Below, one piece after another: positions 37,419-46,457 of a stretch of DNA of 64,000 nucleotides (positions within the stretch are counted from its first letter, which is position 1; every line of letters begins with the position of its first letter). The position numbers and the translations under genes were made by a program. The stretch is from the NCBI RefSeq assembly GCF_007992115.1, contig NZ_BJZQ01000012.1, forward strand, positions 1 through 64,000, read 5' to 3'. The notes beneath the pieces are model-generated. The model saw nothing but the letters and a program-made list of their open reading frames with translations. It ran no database searches and was not told the DNA's origin. The stretch is from Aeromicrobium flavum. GTDB taxonomy: Bacteria; Actinomycetota; Actinomycetes; Propionibacteriales; Nocardioidaceae.

Positions 37419-37976
37419 GTGATCGACGAGACACTGCGCGATGCCGAGACCCGGATGAAGAAGGCGGTCGAGCACACTCGCGACGAATTCGAGGGAATCC
37501 GGACGGGCCGCGCGCACCCCGCGATGTTCGCCCAGATCACCGCCGACTACTACGGGACGCCCACGCCCCTGCAGCAGCTGGCCGGGTTCCAGGTGCCCGA
37601 GGCGCGCACCGTCATCATCCAGCCGTTCGACATCGGCGCGAAGGCGGCCATCGAGAAGGCGATCCGCGACTCCGACCTGGGCGTCAACCCGTCCGACGAC
37701 GGCAAGGTGCTGCGCGTGACGCTCCCCGAGCTGACGCAGGAGCGTCGCAAGGAGTACATCAAGCTCGCCCGGTCCAAGGCCGAGGACGGCCGCATCGCCG
37801 TGCGCGGCGTGCGTCGCAGCGCCAAGCAGACGCTCGACAAGGCCGAGAAGGACTCCGAGATCAGCAAGGACGACGTCACCGGCGCCGAGAAGCGCCTCGA
37901 CGCCGTGACGAAGAAGCACGTCGACCAGATCGACGAGGCGTTGAAGCTCAAAGAGGCAGAGCTCCTTGACGTCTGA
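37419..37976 (+). CDS. frr: Ribosome recycling factor
   Basis: A 185-residue RRF that splits post-termination ribosomes with EF-G. The three-helix bundle sequences (MKKAVEHTRDEFEGIRTGRA, IRDSDLGVNPSDDGKVLR, LTQERRKEYIKLARSKAEDG) are conserved. Start GTG 37419 with CGGAG upstream. Its 3' end overlaps the cdsA TTG start by 11 nt. Confidence 0.96.
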   Translation: MIDETLRDAETRMKKAVEHTRDEFEGIRTGRAHPAMFAQITADYYGTPTPLQQLAGFQVPEARTVIIQPFDIGAKAAIEKAIRDSDLGVNPSDDGKVLRVTLPELTQERRKEYIKLARSKAEDGRIAVRGVRRSAKQTLDKAEKDSEISKDDVTGAEKRLDAVTKKHVDQIDEALKLKEAELLDV

Positions 37977-38814
37977 CGTCCCGACTCCCGACGCGGCCGG
38001 GGAGAAGAAGACCGGCCGCGCCGGACGCGACCTTCGCGCCGCGATCACCGTCGGCGTCAGCCTCGTGGCGATGGTCCTGCTGTCCCTGTTCTGGGTGAAG
38101 GACCTGTTCCTCGCCGTGGCCGCGGTCGCCCTCGTGGTGGCCGCGCTCGAGATCGCCCGCGCCCTCGCCACGGCGGGCATCAAGGTGCCGCTGGTGCCGG
38201 TGCTCACCGGCGGCGTCGCGATGCTCGTCGTCGGCTTCTACGACGACATGGACACCGCGGCCGCGATCATGGCCCTCACCGTCATCGCGACGATGGCGTG
38301 GCGGCTGCGCGAGGGCAGCGACGGCTTCGTGCGCGACGCGACGGCCGGCATCTTCCTGCTGTCGTACCTGTTCCTCATGGGCACGTTCGTCATGCGCATG
38401 CTCGCCGTCGACGACGGCGTCTGGCGCGTCGTGGCGTTCATCCTCGTGACGATCGCCTCCGACATCGGCGGCTACGCCGCGGGCGTGCTCTTCGGCAAGC
38501 ACCCGATGGCGCCGACGATCTCGCCCAAGAAGTCCTGGGAGGGCTTCACCGGCTCGCTGCTCGCCGGCATCGCGTGCGGCGTCCTCATCGTCGTCTACGC
38601 GCTCGAGGGCCCGTGGTGGGCCGGGCTCGTGCTCGGCGTCGCGGGCGTGTGCTTCGCGACCCTGGGCGACCTGTGCGAGTCGCTGATCAAGCGCGACCTC
38701 GGCATCAAGGACATGGGCGACCTCCTCCCCGGACACGGCGGCCTCATGGACCGGCTCGACTCGCTCATCGCCGTCGCGCCCGTCGCGTACCTGGTGATGT
38801 ACCTGCTGGTCTGA
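37966..38814 (+). CDS. cdsA: Phosphatidate cytidylyltransferase
   Basis: A 282-residue integral membrane enzyme that makes CDP-diacylglycerol from phosphatidate and CTP. About eight hydrophobic helices follow a soluble Lys/Arg-rich N-terminus. The CdsA signature is present as GDLCESLIKRDLGIKDMGDL then PGHGGLMDRLDSL, with SPKKSWEGFTGSL before it. The likely start is TTG 37966 with AAAGAGG upstream, inside frr, indicating translational coupling. It is followed five nt later by an unrelated ATP-grasp cluster rather than rlmN. Confidence 0.93.
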   Translation: MTSDVPTPDAAGEKKTGRAGRDLRAAITVGVSLVAMVLLSLFWVKDLFLAVAAVALVVAALEIARALATAGIKVPLVPVLTGGVAMLVVGFYDDMDTAAAIMALTVIATMAWRLREGSDGFVRDATAGIFLLSYLFLMGTFVMRMLAVDDGVWRVVAFILVTIASDIGGYAAGVLFGKHPMAPTISPKKSWEGFTGSLLAGIACGVLIVVYALEGPWWAGLVLGVAGVCFATLGDLCESLIKRDLGIKDMGDLLPGHGGLMDRLDSLIAVAPVAYLVMYLLV

Positions 38815-38818
38815 CGCC

Positions 38819-41290
38819 ATGACCGTCCTTCGCGACTACGCCGCGTCGGTGACGCAACCGTCGCTCGGCCAGTCGGCGGCCCTCTTCGACGAGGTCGCCA
38901 GCCCCGACGGCACCCTGCGCACGGCGTGGAAGCGGCTCGCGGCCGAGGCCGTCGACCTCACCCTTCCCGAGCTCAACCGGGTCGGGGGCGAGATCACGCG
39001 TCTGCTCGGCGACGAGGCGGTCGTCTACACCCCGCCCGGTGGCGAGCAGCGCTCCTGGCGCCTGGATCCCGTGCCGCTGGTCATCGCCGCCGACGAGTGG
39101 GCCGTGCTCGAGAAGGGCCTCGCGCAGCGCGCCGAGCTGCTGAACGCGATCCAGCTCGACCTCTACGGCCCGCAGGAGCTGTTGTCGCGCGGCACGCTGC
39201 CGCCGAGCATCGTCTTCGGCCACAGCGGGTTCCTGCGCGTGGTGGCCCGGACCCGGGTCGACCACCAGCGCCAGCTCGTCATCACCGGCACCGACCTCGG
39301 GCGGACGCCGACGGGGGAGTGGCAGGTCCTGGCCGACCGCGCCCAGGCCCCGTCCGGCATCGGCTTCGCGATGGAGAACCGCCGGGTGCTGTCGCGCGTG
39401 CTCCCCGTCGCGTACCGCGAGGCGGGCCTGCACCGCCTGGCCCCGTTCTTCCAGGCGCTGCGCGTCTCGCTCACGCAGGCGGCCCCGCACGGGCGGGACA
39501 ACCCCCGTGTCGTGGTGCTCTCCCCGGGCCCGACGTCCGAGACGGCGTACGACCAGGCCTTCATCGCGACGACCCTGGGCTTCCCGCTGGTCGAGGGTAG
39601 CGACCTGGTGACCCGCGACGGCGCGGTGTGGATGCGGGTGCTGGGCCGGCTCGAGCGCGTCGACGTGATCCTGCGGCGGGTGGACGCCGACTGGAGCGAT
39701 CCGCTGGAGCTGCGCGGTGAGTCGCAGCTGGGCGTGACGGGCCTGACCGAGGCGGTGCGCCGCGGCTCGGTCACCGTCGTCAACGGCCTCGGGTCCGGTG
39801 TCCTGGAGAACCCGGCCCTGCTGCCCTTCATGTCGGCGATGTGCGAGCAGCTGCTCGACGAGCCGCTGCGCCTGGCCGGGGTGCCGACGGTCTGGGCCGG
39901 CACGCCCGAGGGGCGCGACCAGGTGATCGACCGACTCGACGCGCTGGACGTCCGCCGCATCGACCCGCCGTTCGAGGTCGACCTGGCGCGTGACGCGCTG
40001 GTGGCCGCGATCGTGGCCGAGCCGTACCGCTTCGTGGGGCAGGAGCGGGCGACCGTCTCGGTCTCGCCGACCCTCGACCGCGGCATCCTGCAGCCGCACG
40101 CGCTGACCCTGCGGGCGTTCACCCTGCGTCACGGCTCCAGCTACCGCCCCATGATCGGCGGCCTCGCCACCGCCGCCCCGATCGGCACCGCGCCCGACCA
40201 GGTGGGCGTCAGCAAGGACGTGTGGGTCCTCAAGGAGTCGCCGGACGAGCCCGACCAGGGCCTGCTGGACCAGCTGCCGGTCTCGCAGGCCCGCGCCCCC
40301 GTCACGCAGGTGCCGCGCGTGCTCGACGACCTCTTCTGGCTCGGCCGCTACGCCGAGCGGGTCGAGGACCTGCTGCGCCTCGCGATCGTCACGCACGAGC
40401 TCGCCGAGGACTTCCAGGGCCGTCCGCACTCCAGCGGCGGGCAGACGCTCTCGGTCGTCGCCGGCACGCTGCGGTCGCTCAGTCCGTCGGCGTACGACCG
40501 CGCCGACTTCGAGGGCGACCTGCGCTCGCTGCTGCTGGACGCGCGGCGGCCGGGGTCGGTGGCGCAGACCGTGGCGCGGCTCAAGGAGATCGCGCAGAGT
40601 GTGCGCGACCAGGTGTCGCCGGACCTGTTCCGGGTGTTCGGTGCGATGGACCGCGCCCGGGGCGCGCTGGCGGCCAACCCCCACGGCTGGCAGATCGGCG
40701 AGAGTGCCGGCCGGATGCTCACCGACGTCCTGGCCCTGCACGGGGTCACCGGCAACATGGTCCGCGACGAGGGCTGGCACCTCATGGAGATCGGCCGGGG
40801 GATCGAGCGCAGCCTCCAGCTGTGCCACGTGATCGGACCGACGCTGTCCGCGCGGCGCGGACTCGACGTCGATCGCGACCTCCACCACGCCGTCCTGCAG
40901 GCGTCCGAGAGCGCGATCACGCACCGCCGCCGTCACCGCGGCGTGGTGCGCGGGGCGTCCGTGCTGGACCTGCTGCTGCTCGACGAGACCAACCCGCGCT
41001 CGTTGCTGTTCAACCTGCGCGCCATCGACGCGTCCCTGGCGACGCTGCCCGGCTCCAGCGGCTCCACGCGCCCCGAGCGGCTCGTCGACGACCTGCTGGA
41101 GGAGCTCGACCGGCTGGACGTCGCGGACCTGTTGGCCACCGAGGGCGACCACCGGCCGAACCTCGCGCGGTTCGCCCACGCCACGGCCCAGCACCTCATG
41201 CGGCTGTCCGACGCCGTCGGCGAGGTCCACTTCGCCACCGGACCCGTACCGCGGTCGCTCGCGTTCTCGACCGTCGGAGCCGGCGCATGA
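38819..41290 (+). CDS. Fused circularly permuted ATP-grasp and alpha-E protein
   Basis: An 823-residue fusion. Residues about 1-490 match the circularly permuted ATP-grasp family (DUF404/407): LLNAIQLDLYGPQELLSRG, GHSGFLRVVART, VVVLSPGPTSETAYDQAFIA and TVVNGLGSGVLENPALLPFM. Residues about 500-823 match the alpha-E domain (DUF403): VLDDLFWLGRYAERVEDLLR and NMVRDEGWHLMEIGRGIERS. In many bacteria these are two adjacent genes. Comparative work on amidoligases links such ATP-grasps to peptide or amide bond formation on an unknown substrate. It overlaps the transglutaminase-like gene (ATGA). Confidence 0.9.
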   Translation: MTVLRDYAASVTQPSLGQSAALFDEVASPDGTLRTAWKRLAAEAVDLTLPELNRVGGEITRLLGDEAVVYTPPGGEQRSWRLDPVPLVIAADEWAVLEKGLAQRAELLNAIQLDLYGPQELLSRGTLPPSIVFGHSGFLRVVARTRVDHQRQLVITGTDLGRTPTGEWQVLADRAQAPSGIGFAMENRRVLSRVLPVAYREAGLHRLAPFFQALRVSLTQAAPHGRDNPRVVVLSPGPTSETAYDQAFIATTLGFPLVEGSDLVTRDGAVWMRVLGRLERVDVILRRVDADWSDPLELRGESQLGVTGLTEAVRRGSVTVVNGLGSGVLENPALLPFMSAMCEQLLDEPLRLAGVPTVWAGTPEGRDQVIDRLDALDVRRIDPPFEVDLARDALVAAIVAEPYRFVGQERATVSVSPTLDRGILQPHALTLRAFTLRHGSSYRPMIGGLATAAPIGTAPDQVGVSKDVWVLKESPDEPDQGLLDQLPVSQARAPVTQVPRVLDDLFWLGRYAERVEDLLRLAIVTHELAEDFQGRPHSSGGQTLSVVAGTLRSLSPSAYDRADFEGDLRSLLLDARRPGSVAQTVARLKEIAQSVRDQVSPDLFRVFGAMDRARGALAANPHGWQIGESAGRMLTDVLALHGVTGNMVRDEGWHLMEIGRGIERSLQLCHVIGPTLSARRGLDVDRDLHHAVLQASESAITHRRRHRGVVRGASVLDLLLLDETNPRSLLFNLRAIDASLATLPGSSGSTRPERLVDDLLEELDRLDVADLLATEGDHRPNLARFAHATAQHLMRLSDAVGEVHFATGPVPRSLAFSTVGAGA

Positions 41291-42162
41291 GGTACCGCGT
41301 GTGGCACCGCACCACCTACACGTACGACGAGGACGTGTCGAACAGCTACGGGCTCGCGCACGTCGTGCCGCGCGCCTCGCCGACGCAGCACGTCGAGTCG
41401 GTGGACGTCCGGATCGAGCCGACGCCGGGCGATGCCACGCGCGACATGGACTACTACGGCAACGCGGTCACGTACTTCCAGGTGACGTCCCCGCACCGCA
41501 CGCTCGTGGTCGACGCGACGAGCGAGGTCGAGGTCGTCCCGCCCGTCCACGACCCGGCGGTGCTGGCGACCCCGTGGGAGCAGGCGCGCCCGGCCGACCG
41601 ACCCGACGTCGACGGCGCGTGGCGGGCCGTCGACTTCTCCCTGCCCTCGACCCTGGTCGACCAGACCGAGCAGGCGCGGGCGTACGCCGCCGAGTCGCTC
41701 GTCCCCGGCCGTCCCGTCGGCGAGGCGGTCACCGACCTGATGCACCGGATCCACGCCGACTTCACGTACGACAAGGGCGCCACGACGGTCACGAGCCGGA
41801 TCGACGACGTGTTCGCCCAGCGCGCCGGGGTCTGCCAGGACTTCGCCCACCTGACGCTGTCGTGCCTGCGATCGCACGGGCTCGCGGTGGCCTACATCAG
41901 CGGCTACCTGGCGACGACCCCGGCGCCGGGGCGCGAGCGTGTCGTCGGTGCGGACGCGTCGCACGCGTGGGCGGCCGTGTGGCTCCCGGACGGCAGCTGG
42001 CTGGCGCTCGACCCGACGAACGACCAGTGGGCGAACGACCGCTACGTCACCGTGGCCCGGGGGCGCGACTACAAGGACGTCCCGCCGGTCAAGGGCATCA
42101 TCTACACCGACGCCAAGTCGTCCACCCTCGACGTGCAGGTCGACGTCGCGCCGCTGGTGTGA
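41287..42162 (+). CDS. Transglutaminase-like cysteine protease
   Basis: A 291-residue protein with an N-terminal beta-sandwich (RYRVWHRTTYTYDEDVSNSY, the Bact_transglu_N type) and a transglutaminase/papain-like domain. The triad is visible: Cys183 in AGVCQDFAHL, His226 in ASHAWAAVW and Asp242 in LDPTNDQ. It is cytoplasmic, lacking a signal peptide. The family co-occurs with the ATP-grasp/alpha-E protein, where it is thought to cleave or transfer the peptide tag made by the ligase; that function is inference. Overlaps the previous stop by 4 nt. Confidence 0.9.
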   Translation: MRYRVWHRTTYTYDEDVSNSYGLAHVVPRASPTQHVESVDVRIEPTPGDATRDMDYYGNAVTYFQVTSPHRTLVVDATSEVEVVPPVHDPAVLATPWEQARPADRPDVDGAWRAVDFSLPSTLVDQTEQARAYAAESLVPGRPVGEAVTDLMHRIHADFTYDKGATTVTSRIDDVFAQRAGVCQDFAHLTLSCLRSHGLAVAYISGYLATTPAPGRERVVGADASHAWAAVWLPDGSWLALDPTNDQWANDRYVTVARGRDYKDVPPVKGIIYTDAKSSTLDVQVDVAPLV

Positions 42163-42212
42163 TCTGAGCCGCCGAGGTGGCGCGAGCCGCCCGGCGGCGA
42201 CAGGGTGGGAGC

Positions 42213-43205
42213 GTGCGTGCCTTCGAGTGTCGTCAGTGCGGCAACCCCCTCTACTTCGAGAACTCCACGTGCGTCGCGTGCGGGGCGCGACTCGGGTTCT
42301 CCCGTGAGGAGCGGGCGATCGTCCCCGTCGACGCGCAGGGCCGGTACGTCGACGCCGAGGGTCTCGTGTGGTGGCTGTGCAGCAACCGCGACCTGTCGGC
42401 CTGCACGTGGCTCACCCGCTTCGAGGGGACGCTGTGCTCCAACTGCTCCCTCACGCGCACGCGCCCCAACGACGCCGATGCAGCCGGCATGCGCGCGTTC
42501 CCCGGTGCCGAGTCGGCGAAGCGCCGGCTGATCGTCGAGCTGGACGCGCTCGAGCTGCCGATCGTCACCCGCGCCGAGGACCCCGAGAACGGGCTGGCGT
42601 TCGACCTGCTGTCGAGCGCGAACAAGCAGGTCACGACGGGACACCAGAACGGCATCGTCACGATCGACCTGGCCGAGGGCGACAGCGTGCACCGCGAACG
42701 GCTCCGGCGCGACCTCGACGAGCCGTACCGCACCCTGCTCGGCCACTTCCGGCACGAGACGGGCCACTACTACGAGGCGCTCCTCGTCCGCGGCGACCGC
42801 CTCGAGGCCGCGCGGGAGCTGTTCGGCGACGAGCGCGAGGACTATGCCGAGGCGCTCGACCGGCACTACGAGCAGGGGCCGCCCGCAGGATGGCGCGACC
42901 GCTACATCAGCGCCTACGCCACGATGCACCCCTTCGAGGACTTCGCGGAGTCCTTCGCGCACTTCCTGCACATCACCGACACGATCGACACGGCCTGCTC
43001 GTTCGGCCTCACGTCGGTCGACATCGCGGCGTTCCGTTCGTTCCGGGACCTCGTGACGGGCGTGTGGATCCCCCTGTCGGTCGCGCTCAACCAGATCAAC
43101 CGGTCGATGGGCAAGGATCCGCTCTACCCGTTCGTGATCGCCGGTCCCGTGCTGGACAAGCTGGAGTTCGTCGCCTCGCTGTCGCCGCGGTACCAGGCAC
43201 TCTGA
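42213..43205 (+). CDS. Zinc-ribbon metallopeptidase (DUF2248-like)
   Basis: A 330-residue protein. The N-terminus has zinc-ribbon Cys pairs at residues 6/9 (CRQC), 20/23 (CVAC) and 75/78 (CSNC), plus Cys56 and Cys64. The catalytic domain has HETGH at 181-185 with a downstream Glu-rich region ([11 protein letters not shown]), fitting a gluzincin-like peptidase. It is annotated in other genomes as a putative zinc-binding metallopeptidase and often neighbours the ATP-grasp/transglutaminase pair. Start GTG 42213 (RAFECRQCG) with a GGTGGGAG Shine-Dalgarno. It is probably the protease arm of this cluster. Confidence 0.87.
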   Translation: MRAFECRQCGNPLYFENSTCVACGARLGFSREERAIVPVDAQGRYVDAEGLVWWLCSNRDLSACTWLTRFEGTLCSNCSLTRTRPNDADAAGMRAFPGAESAKRRLIVELDALELPIVTRAEDPENGLAFDLLSSANKQVTTGHQNGIVTIDLAEGDSVHRERLRRDLDEPYRTLLGHFRHETGHYYEALLVRGDRLEAARELFGDEREDYAEALDRHYEQGPPAGWRDRYISAYATMHPFEDFAESFAHFLHITDTIDTACSFGLTSVDIAAFRSFRDLVTGVWIPLSVALNQINRSMGKDPLYPFVIAGPVLDKLEFVASLSPRYQAL

Positions 43206-43258
43206 GCCGCGGTCGCGCGGATTCGTTGCGGGTGGGGCTCGTCTGGGACACTGGAGTC

Positions 43259-44404
43259 ATGGCCAACGAGGTGAATGTCGCGGACGTCAATCCGAAGCCG
43301 CTGCCCCTCGTGATGGCACCGGCGAAGGGGCGGGGCAAGCCGCCGCGCCACCTGGCCGACCTCTCGGGTGACGAGCGCAAGGCGGCCGCCGAGGAGCTGG
43401 GACTCCAGCCGTACCGCGTGAAGCAGGTCGCGCACCACTACTACGCGCGGCACGAGCGCGACCCCGAGCAGATGACCGACCTCCCCGCGAAGGAGCGCGA
43501 CGCCATCGTGGGCGCGCTGCTGCCGCCCTTGCTGTCGCAGGTGCGCGTGCTCGAGGCCGACAAGGGCACGACCCGCAAGACCCTGTGGCGCCTGTTCGAC
43601 AACGCGCTCGTCGAGTCGGTGCTGATGCGCTACCCCGACCGCGCCACGATCTGCGTGTCCAGCCAGGCCGGCTGTGGCATGGCCTGCCCGTTCTGCGCCA
43701 CCGGCCAGGGCGGTCTGCAGCGCAACATGAGCACGGCCGAGATCATCGACCAGGTCGTCGACGCCGCCCACCAGATGTCCTCCGGGGCGATCCCCGGCGG
43801 CCCGGGCCGGCTGTCGAACGTGGTCTTCATGGGCATGGGTGAGCCGATGGCCAACTACAAGGCCGTCATCGGCGCCGTGCGCCGCATGGTGGCTCCCGCT
43901 CCCGACGGGCTGGGCATGAGCGCCCGCAACATCACCGTCTCCACCGTGGGCCTCGTGCCGCGGATGCTGCAGCTGGCCGAGGAGGGCATCCCGGTCACCC
44001 TCGCGCTGAGCCTGCACGCGCCCGACGACGAGCTGCGCAACGAGCTGGTGCCGATCAACAACCGCTCGAGCGTCGCCGAGACCGTCGCGGCCGCCTGGAA
44101 CTACGCGAAGACGACGAAGCGCCGCGTCTCGATCGAGTACGCGATGATGCGCGACATCAACGACCAGGCGTGGCGTGCGGACATGCTCGGCGACGTCCTG
44201 AACTCCTACGGCGACTGGGGCTGGGTGCACGTCAACCTCATCCCGCTGAACCCGACGCCCGGCTCCATGTGGACCGCCTCGCGTCGCGAGGACGAGCGCG
44301 AGTTCGTCCGCCGCCTCGAGGCCAAGGGCATCCCGACGACGGTCCGCGACACCCGCGGCTCCGACATCGACGGCGCCTGCGGCCAGCTGGCCGCCGCCGA
44401 GTAG
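43259..44404 (+). CDS. rlmN: 23S rRNA/tRNA adenine-C2 methyltransferase RlmN
   Basis: A 381-residue radical-SAM enzyme that makes m2A2503 in 23S rRNA and m2A37 in tRNAs. The CxxxCxxC cluster is [49 protein letters not shown] and the C-terminal DIDGACGQL with the methyl-carrying Cys are present. ATG 43259 has GACACT six nt upstream, a possible weak leaderless promoter. It is normally next to cdsA in actinobacteria; here the ATP-grasp cluster intervenes. A long palindrome follows the stop. Confidence 0.95.
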   Translation: MANEVNVADVNPKPLPLVMAPAKGRGKPPRHLADLSGDERKAAAEELGLQPYRVKQVAHHYYARHERDPEQMTDLPAKERDAIVGALLPPLLSQVRVLEADKGTTRKTLWRLFDNALVESVLMRYPDRATICVSSQAGCGMACPFCATGQGGLQRNMSTAEIIDQVVDAAHQMSSGAIPGGPGRLSNVVFMGMGEPMANYKAVIGAVRRMVAPAPDGLGMSARNITVSTVGLVPRMLQLAEEGIPVTLALSLHAPDDELRNELVPINNRSSVAETVAAAWNYAKTTKRRVSIEYAMMRDINDQAWRADMLGDVLNSYGDWGWVHVNLIPLNPTPGSMWTASRREDEREFVRRLEAKGIPTTVRDTRGSDIDGACGQLAAAE

Positions 44405-44437
44405 GACCTCCGGGGGCGCAATCGCCTCTCCCACCCC

Positions 44438-44496
44438 ACTTTTGGAACTCGTTTCACGTCGACGGAGTGCTCAGACGTGGATCCGGTTCCAAAAGT
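44438..44496. repeat. 59-bp two-step palindrome between rlmN and the response regulator
   Basis: Outer arms ACTTTTGGAAC (44438-44448) and GTTCCAAAAGT (44486-44496) are perfect. Inside a symmetric 6x6 internal loop, CACGTC (44455-44460) pairs with GACGTG (44474-44479). The outer arms are AT-rich for this genome. Lying between convergent genes it may be a bidirectional terminator; its stem-loop-stem plan resembles the 96-nt repeats at 56207 and 57472. Confidence 0.6.
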
Positions 44497-44522
44497 TGTC
44501 ACGGGCTGGTCGGAGGCGAGCC

Positions 44523-45173
44523 TCAGAGGCAGCCGGCGTCGTGCATGGTGATCGCCACCTGGACCCGGTTGGTGGCGTCGAGCTTGGCGAAGATGCGCGA
44601 GATGTGCGCCTTCACGGTGGCCAGGCTCATGAAGAGCTCGCCCGCGATCTCGGCGTTGGAGCGGCCCTGTCCGACCGCTCGGGCGACGTCCAGCTCGCGC
44701 TCGGTCAGGGTGTCCACGAGCCGGGCGGCGTCGGTGCGGCGGTGGTCGGTGGTGTCCGCCGTGACCTGCCGGATGAGGTTCTCGGTCACCGCGGGCGACA
44801 GCATCGGCTCTCCGGCCATCACCGCCTCGATCGCCTGCACGATGCGCGGGGGAGGAGTGTCCTTCAGCAGGAAGCCCGCGGCGCCGGCCGCCAGCGCCGC
44901 GACGACGTGGTCGTCGGCGTCGAACGTCGTCAGCACGAGGACCTTCGGGGCGTCGGGCTCCGCGGTGATCGCCCGGGTGGCCTCGATGCCGTCCATCACC
45001 GGCATGCGCAGGTCCATCAGGACGAGGTCGACGGGCCGCTCGCGCAGGACGGCCAGCGCCTCGCGCCCGTCGGCCGCCTCGGCCACGACCTCGACGTGCG
45101 GGGAGCCGCCCAGGATCAGGGCCAGCCCCGCCCGCACCAGAGGGTCGTCGTCGGTCAGCAGCACCCGGGTCAC
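44523..45173 (-). CDS. NarL/LuxR-family response regulator
   Basis: A 216-residue response regulator. The receiver domain has VLLTDDDPLVRAGLAL, phospho-acceptor Asp in VLMDLRMPVMDG, and the Lys in GFLLKDT. The C-terminal LuxR HTH is LTERELDVARAVGQGRSNAE followed by IAGELFMSLATVKAHISRIF. It pairs with the adjacent histidine kinase (GTGA overlap at 45173). ATG 45182 is an alternative start. Probable target: the divergent ABC exporter. Confidence 0.92.
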   Translation of the reverse strand: MTRVLLTDDDPLVRAGLALILGGSPHVEVVAEAADGREALAVLRERPVDLVLMDLRMPVMDGIEATRAITAEPDAPKVLVLTTFDADDHVVAALAAGAAGFLLKDTPPPRIVQAIEAVMAGEPMLSPAVTENLIRQVTADTTDHRRTDAARLVDTLTERELDVARAVGQGRSNAEIAGELFMSLATVKAHISRIFAKLDATNRVQVAITMHDAGCL

Positions 45174-46327
45174 GCGTTCCATGGCAACCAGACTCTCAGG
45201 ACGTGGTGGTCCGACAGCGTCGCGTGGTGCAACCGGCCCCCGGCGAGCTCGGCCCGCTCGGCCAGGCCCACGAGCCCCAGGCCCGACGGGGGCAGGCTCG
45301 ACGGGGCCTGCCCGGCGGGCAGCGGGTTCGACACCTCGATGACGAGCCCGTCCTCGGGCCCGCCGGACACGGCCAGGTGCACGCGCGCGTACGGAGCGTG
45401 CTTGGCCGCGTTGGTCAGGCCCTCCTGCACCACGCGGTACGCGGTGCGGCCGATCCCTCCCGGGACCGCGGACGGGTCGACCAGGAGCTCGGCGACGAGG
45501 TTCATGCCCGTGCCCCGGAAGTGCCCCAGCAGGTCGGGGATCGCGGCGGCCGTGGGCTGCGGCGGCTCGGGCTCGGCGTCCCCGGCGTCCTCACGCAGCA
45601 CGCCCAGCACCTCGCGGAGCTCGACCAGCGCCAGCCGGGAGCTCTGCTCGATCGTCGCGGCCGTCGCCTTGACCTCGTCGGCGGAGAGGTCGTCGCGGTA
45701 GGACAGGGCGCCGGCGTGCATCGTCACGATCGAGATCCGGTGGGCGAGCACGTCGTGCATCTCGCGCGCGATCCGGGCGCGCTCGGCGATCCGGGCCTGG
45801 GCCACGCGCGCGGCCTGCTCGGACTCGGCGGTCTCGGCCCGGTCGCGCAGGGTGGCCAGCAGCTCGCGTCGCGAGCCGACGAACATGCCCCAGCCCACCG
45901 TGATCGCGATGATCGTCGTCAGCAGCGCGAGGTCGACCAGGATCAGCTCGCGGCCCTGGCCCGAGGGGTCGCCGAAGAGGATGAAGCCACCCCCGGACAG
46001 GGCGCTGGCGGCGCTGACCGGCAGGATCTCCCGCCAGCGGCGCCGCGTGGAGAGCGAGAACAGCGCCAGGGTCGCGGGTCCGCCCGCCGACAGGAAGAAC
46101 CCGGCGACGAGATTGGTCGACAGGGCCACCGCCACGGGAAAGCGCCGGCGCCAGAAGACGGCCACGAAGCTGGCGGCGCCCAGCAGGAGGTCGAGCCAGA
46201 ACCACCAGCGGGCCTGCTCCCACTGGTACTCGACCAGGGGCGACCACGCGATGGCCGAGATCAGCATCACCAGGCCGATCCGCCACGTGTACCCCCACCG
46301 GGAGATCGGGGGAGCGGGCGTCGTCAC
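45170..46327 (-). CDS. Sensor histidine kinase (HisKA_3 type)
   Basis: A 385-residue membrane kinase. Four or five hydrophobic segments occupy residues about 15-140. The dimerisation/phosphoacceptor helix is RARIAREMHDVLAHRISIVT, and the HATPase has VQEGLTNAAKHAPYARV and SGLGLVGLAERAELAGGRL. This class pairs with NarL-type regulators and commonly controls a neighbouring ABC exporter. GTG 46327 is chosen because TATCCT lies six nt upstream; an ATG at 46363 would place that hexamer within the gene. Confidence 0.88.
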   Translation of the reverse strand: MTTPAPPISRWGYTWRIGLVMLISAIAWSPLVEYQWEQARWWFWLDLLLGAASFVAVFWRRRFPVAVALSTNLVAGFFLSAGGPATLALFSLSTRRRWREILPVSAASALSGGGFILFGDPSGQGRELILVDLALLTTIIAITVGWGMFVGSRRELLATLRDRAETAESEQAARVAQARIAERARIAREMHDVLAHRISIVTMHAGALSYRDDLSADEVKATAATIEQSSRLALVELREVLGVLREDAGDAEPEPPQPTAAAIPDLLGHFRGTGMNLVAELLVDPSAVPGGIGRTAYRVVQEGLTNAAKHAPYARVHLAVSGGPEDGLVIEVSNPLPAGQAPSSLPPSGLGLVGLAERAELAGGRLHHATLSDHHVLRVWLPWNA

Positions 46328-46333
46328 CGGTTC

Positions 46334-46339
46334 AGGATA
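46334..46339 (-). promoter_or_regulatory. Candidate -10 TATCCT for the kinase-regulator operon
   Basis: On the minus strand TATCCT ends six nt before GTG 46327, the same leaderless layout as elsewhere. The 130-nt divergent gap also precedes the ABC ATPase gene, which has a GGTGGAG Shine-Dalgarno but no clear -10. Confidence 0.45.
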
Positions 46340-46457
46340 GGTGCGCTCGACGCGGGGAGGCATCGGACCGGCGGCCGACGCACCCCCTACTTTCGGCCAT
46401 CGGGTCTGGCGTGTCGGATGCAGCGCCGGAGCCGCCGGACACGGCAGGGTGGAGTCC

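Noticed and set aside
34103-37540. A very long open frame on the minus strand across rpsB, tsf and pyrH
   Set aside because: It is antisense to well-conserved genes, its translation is low-complexity Asp/Gly/Arg/Leu-rich sequence, and high-GC codon bias alone keeps such frames open.
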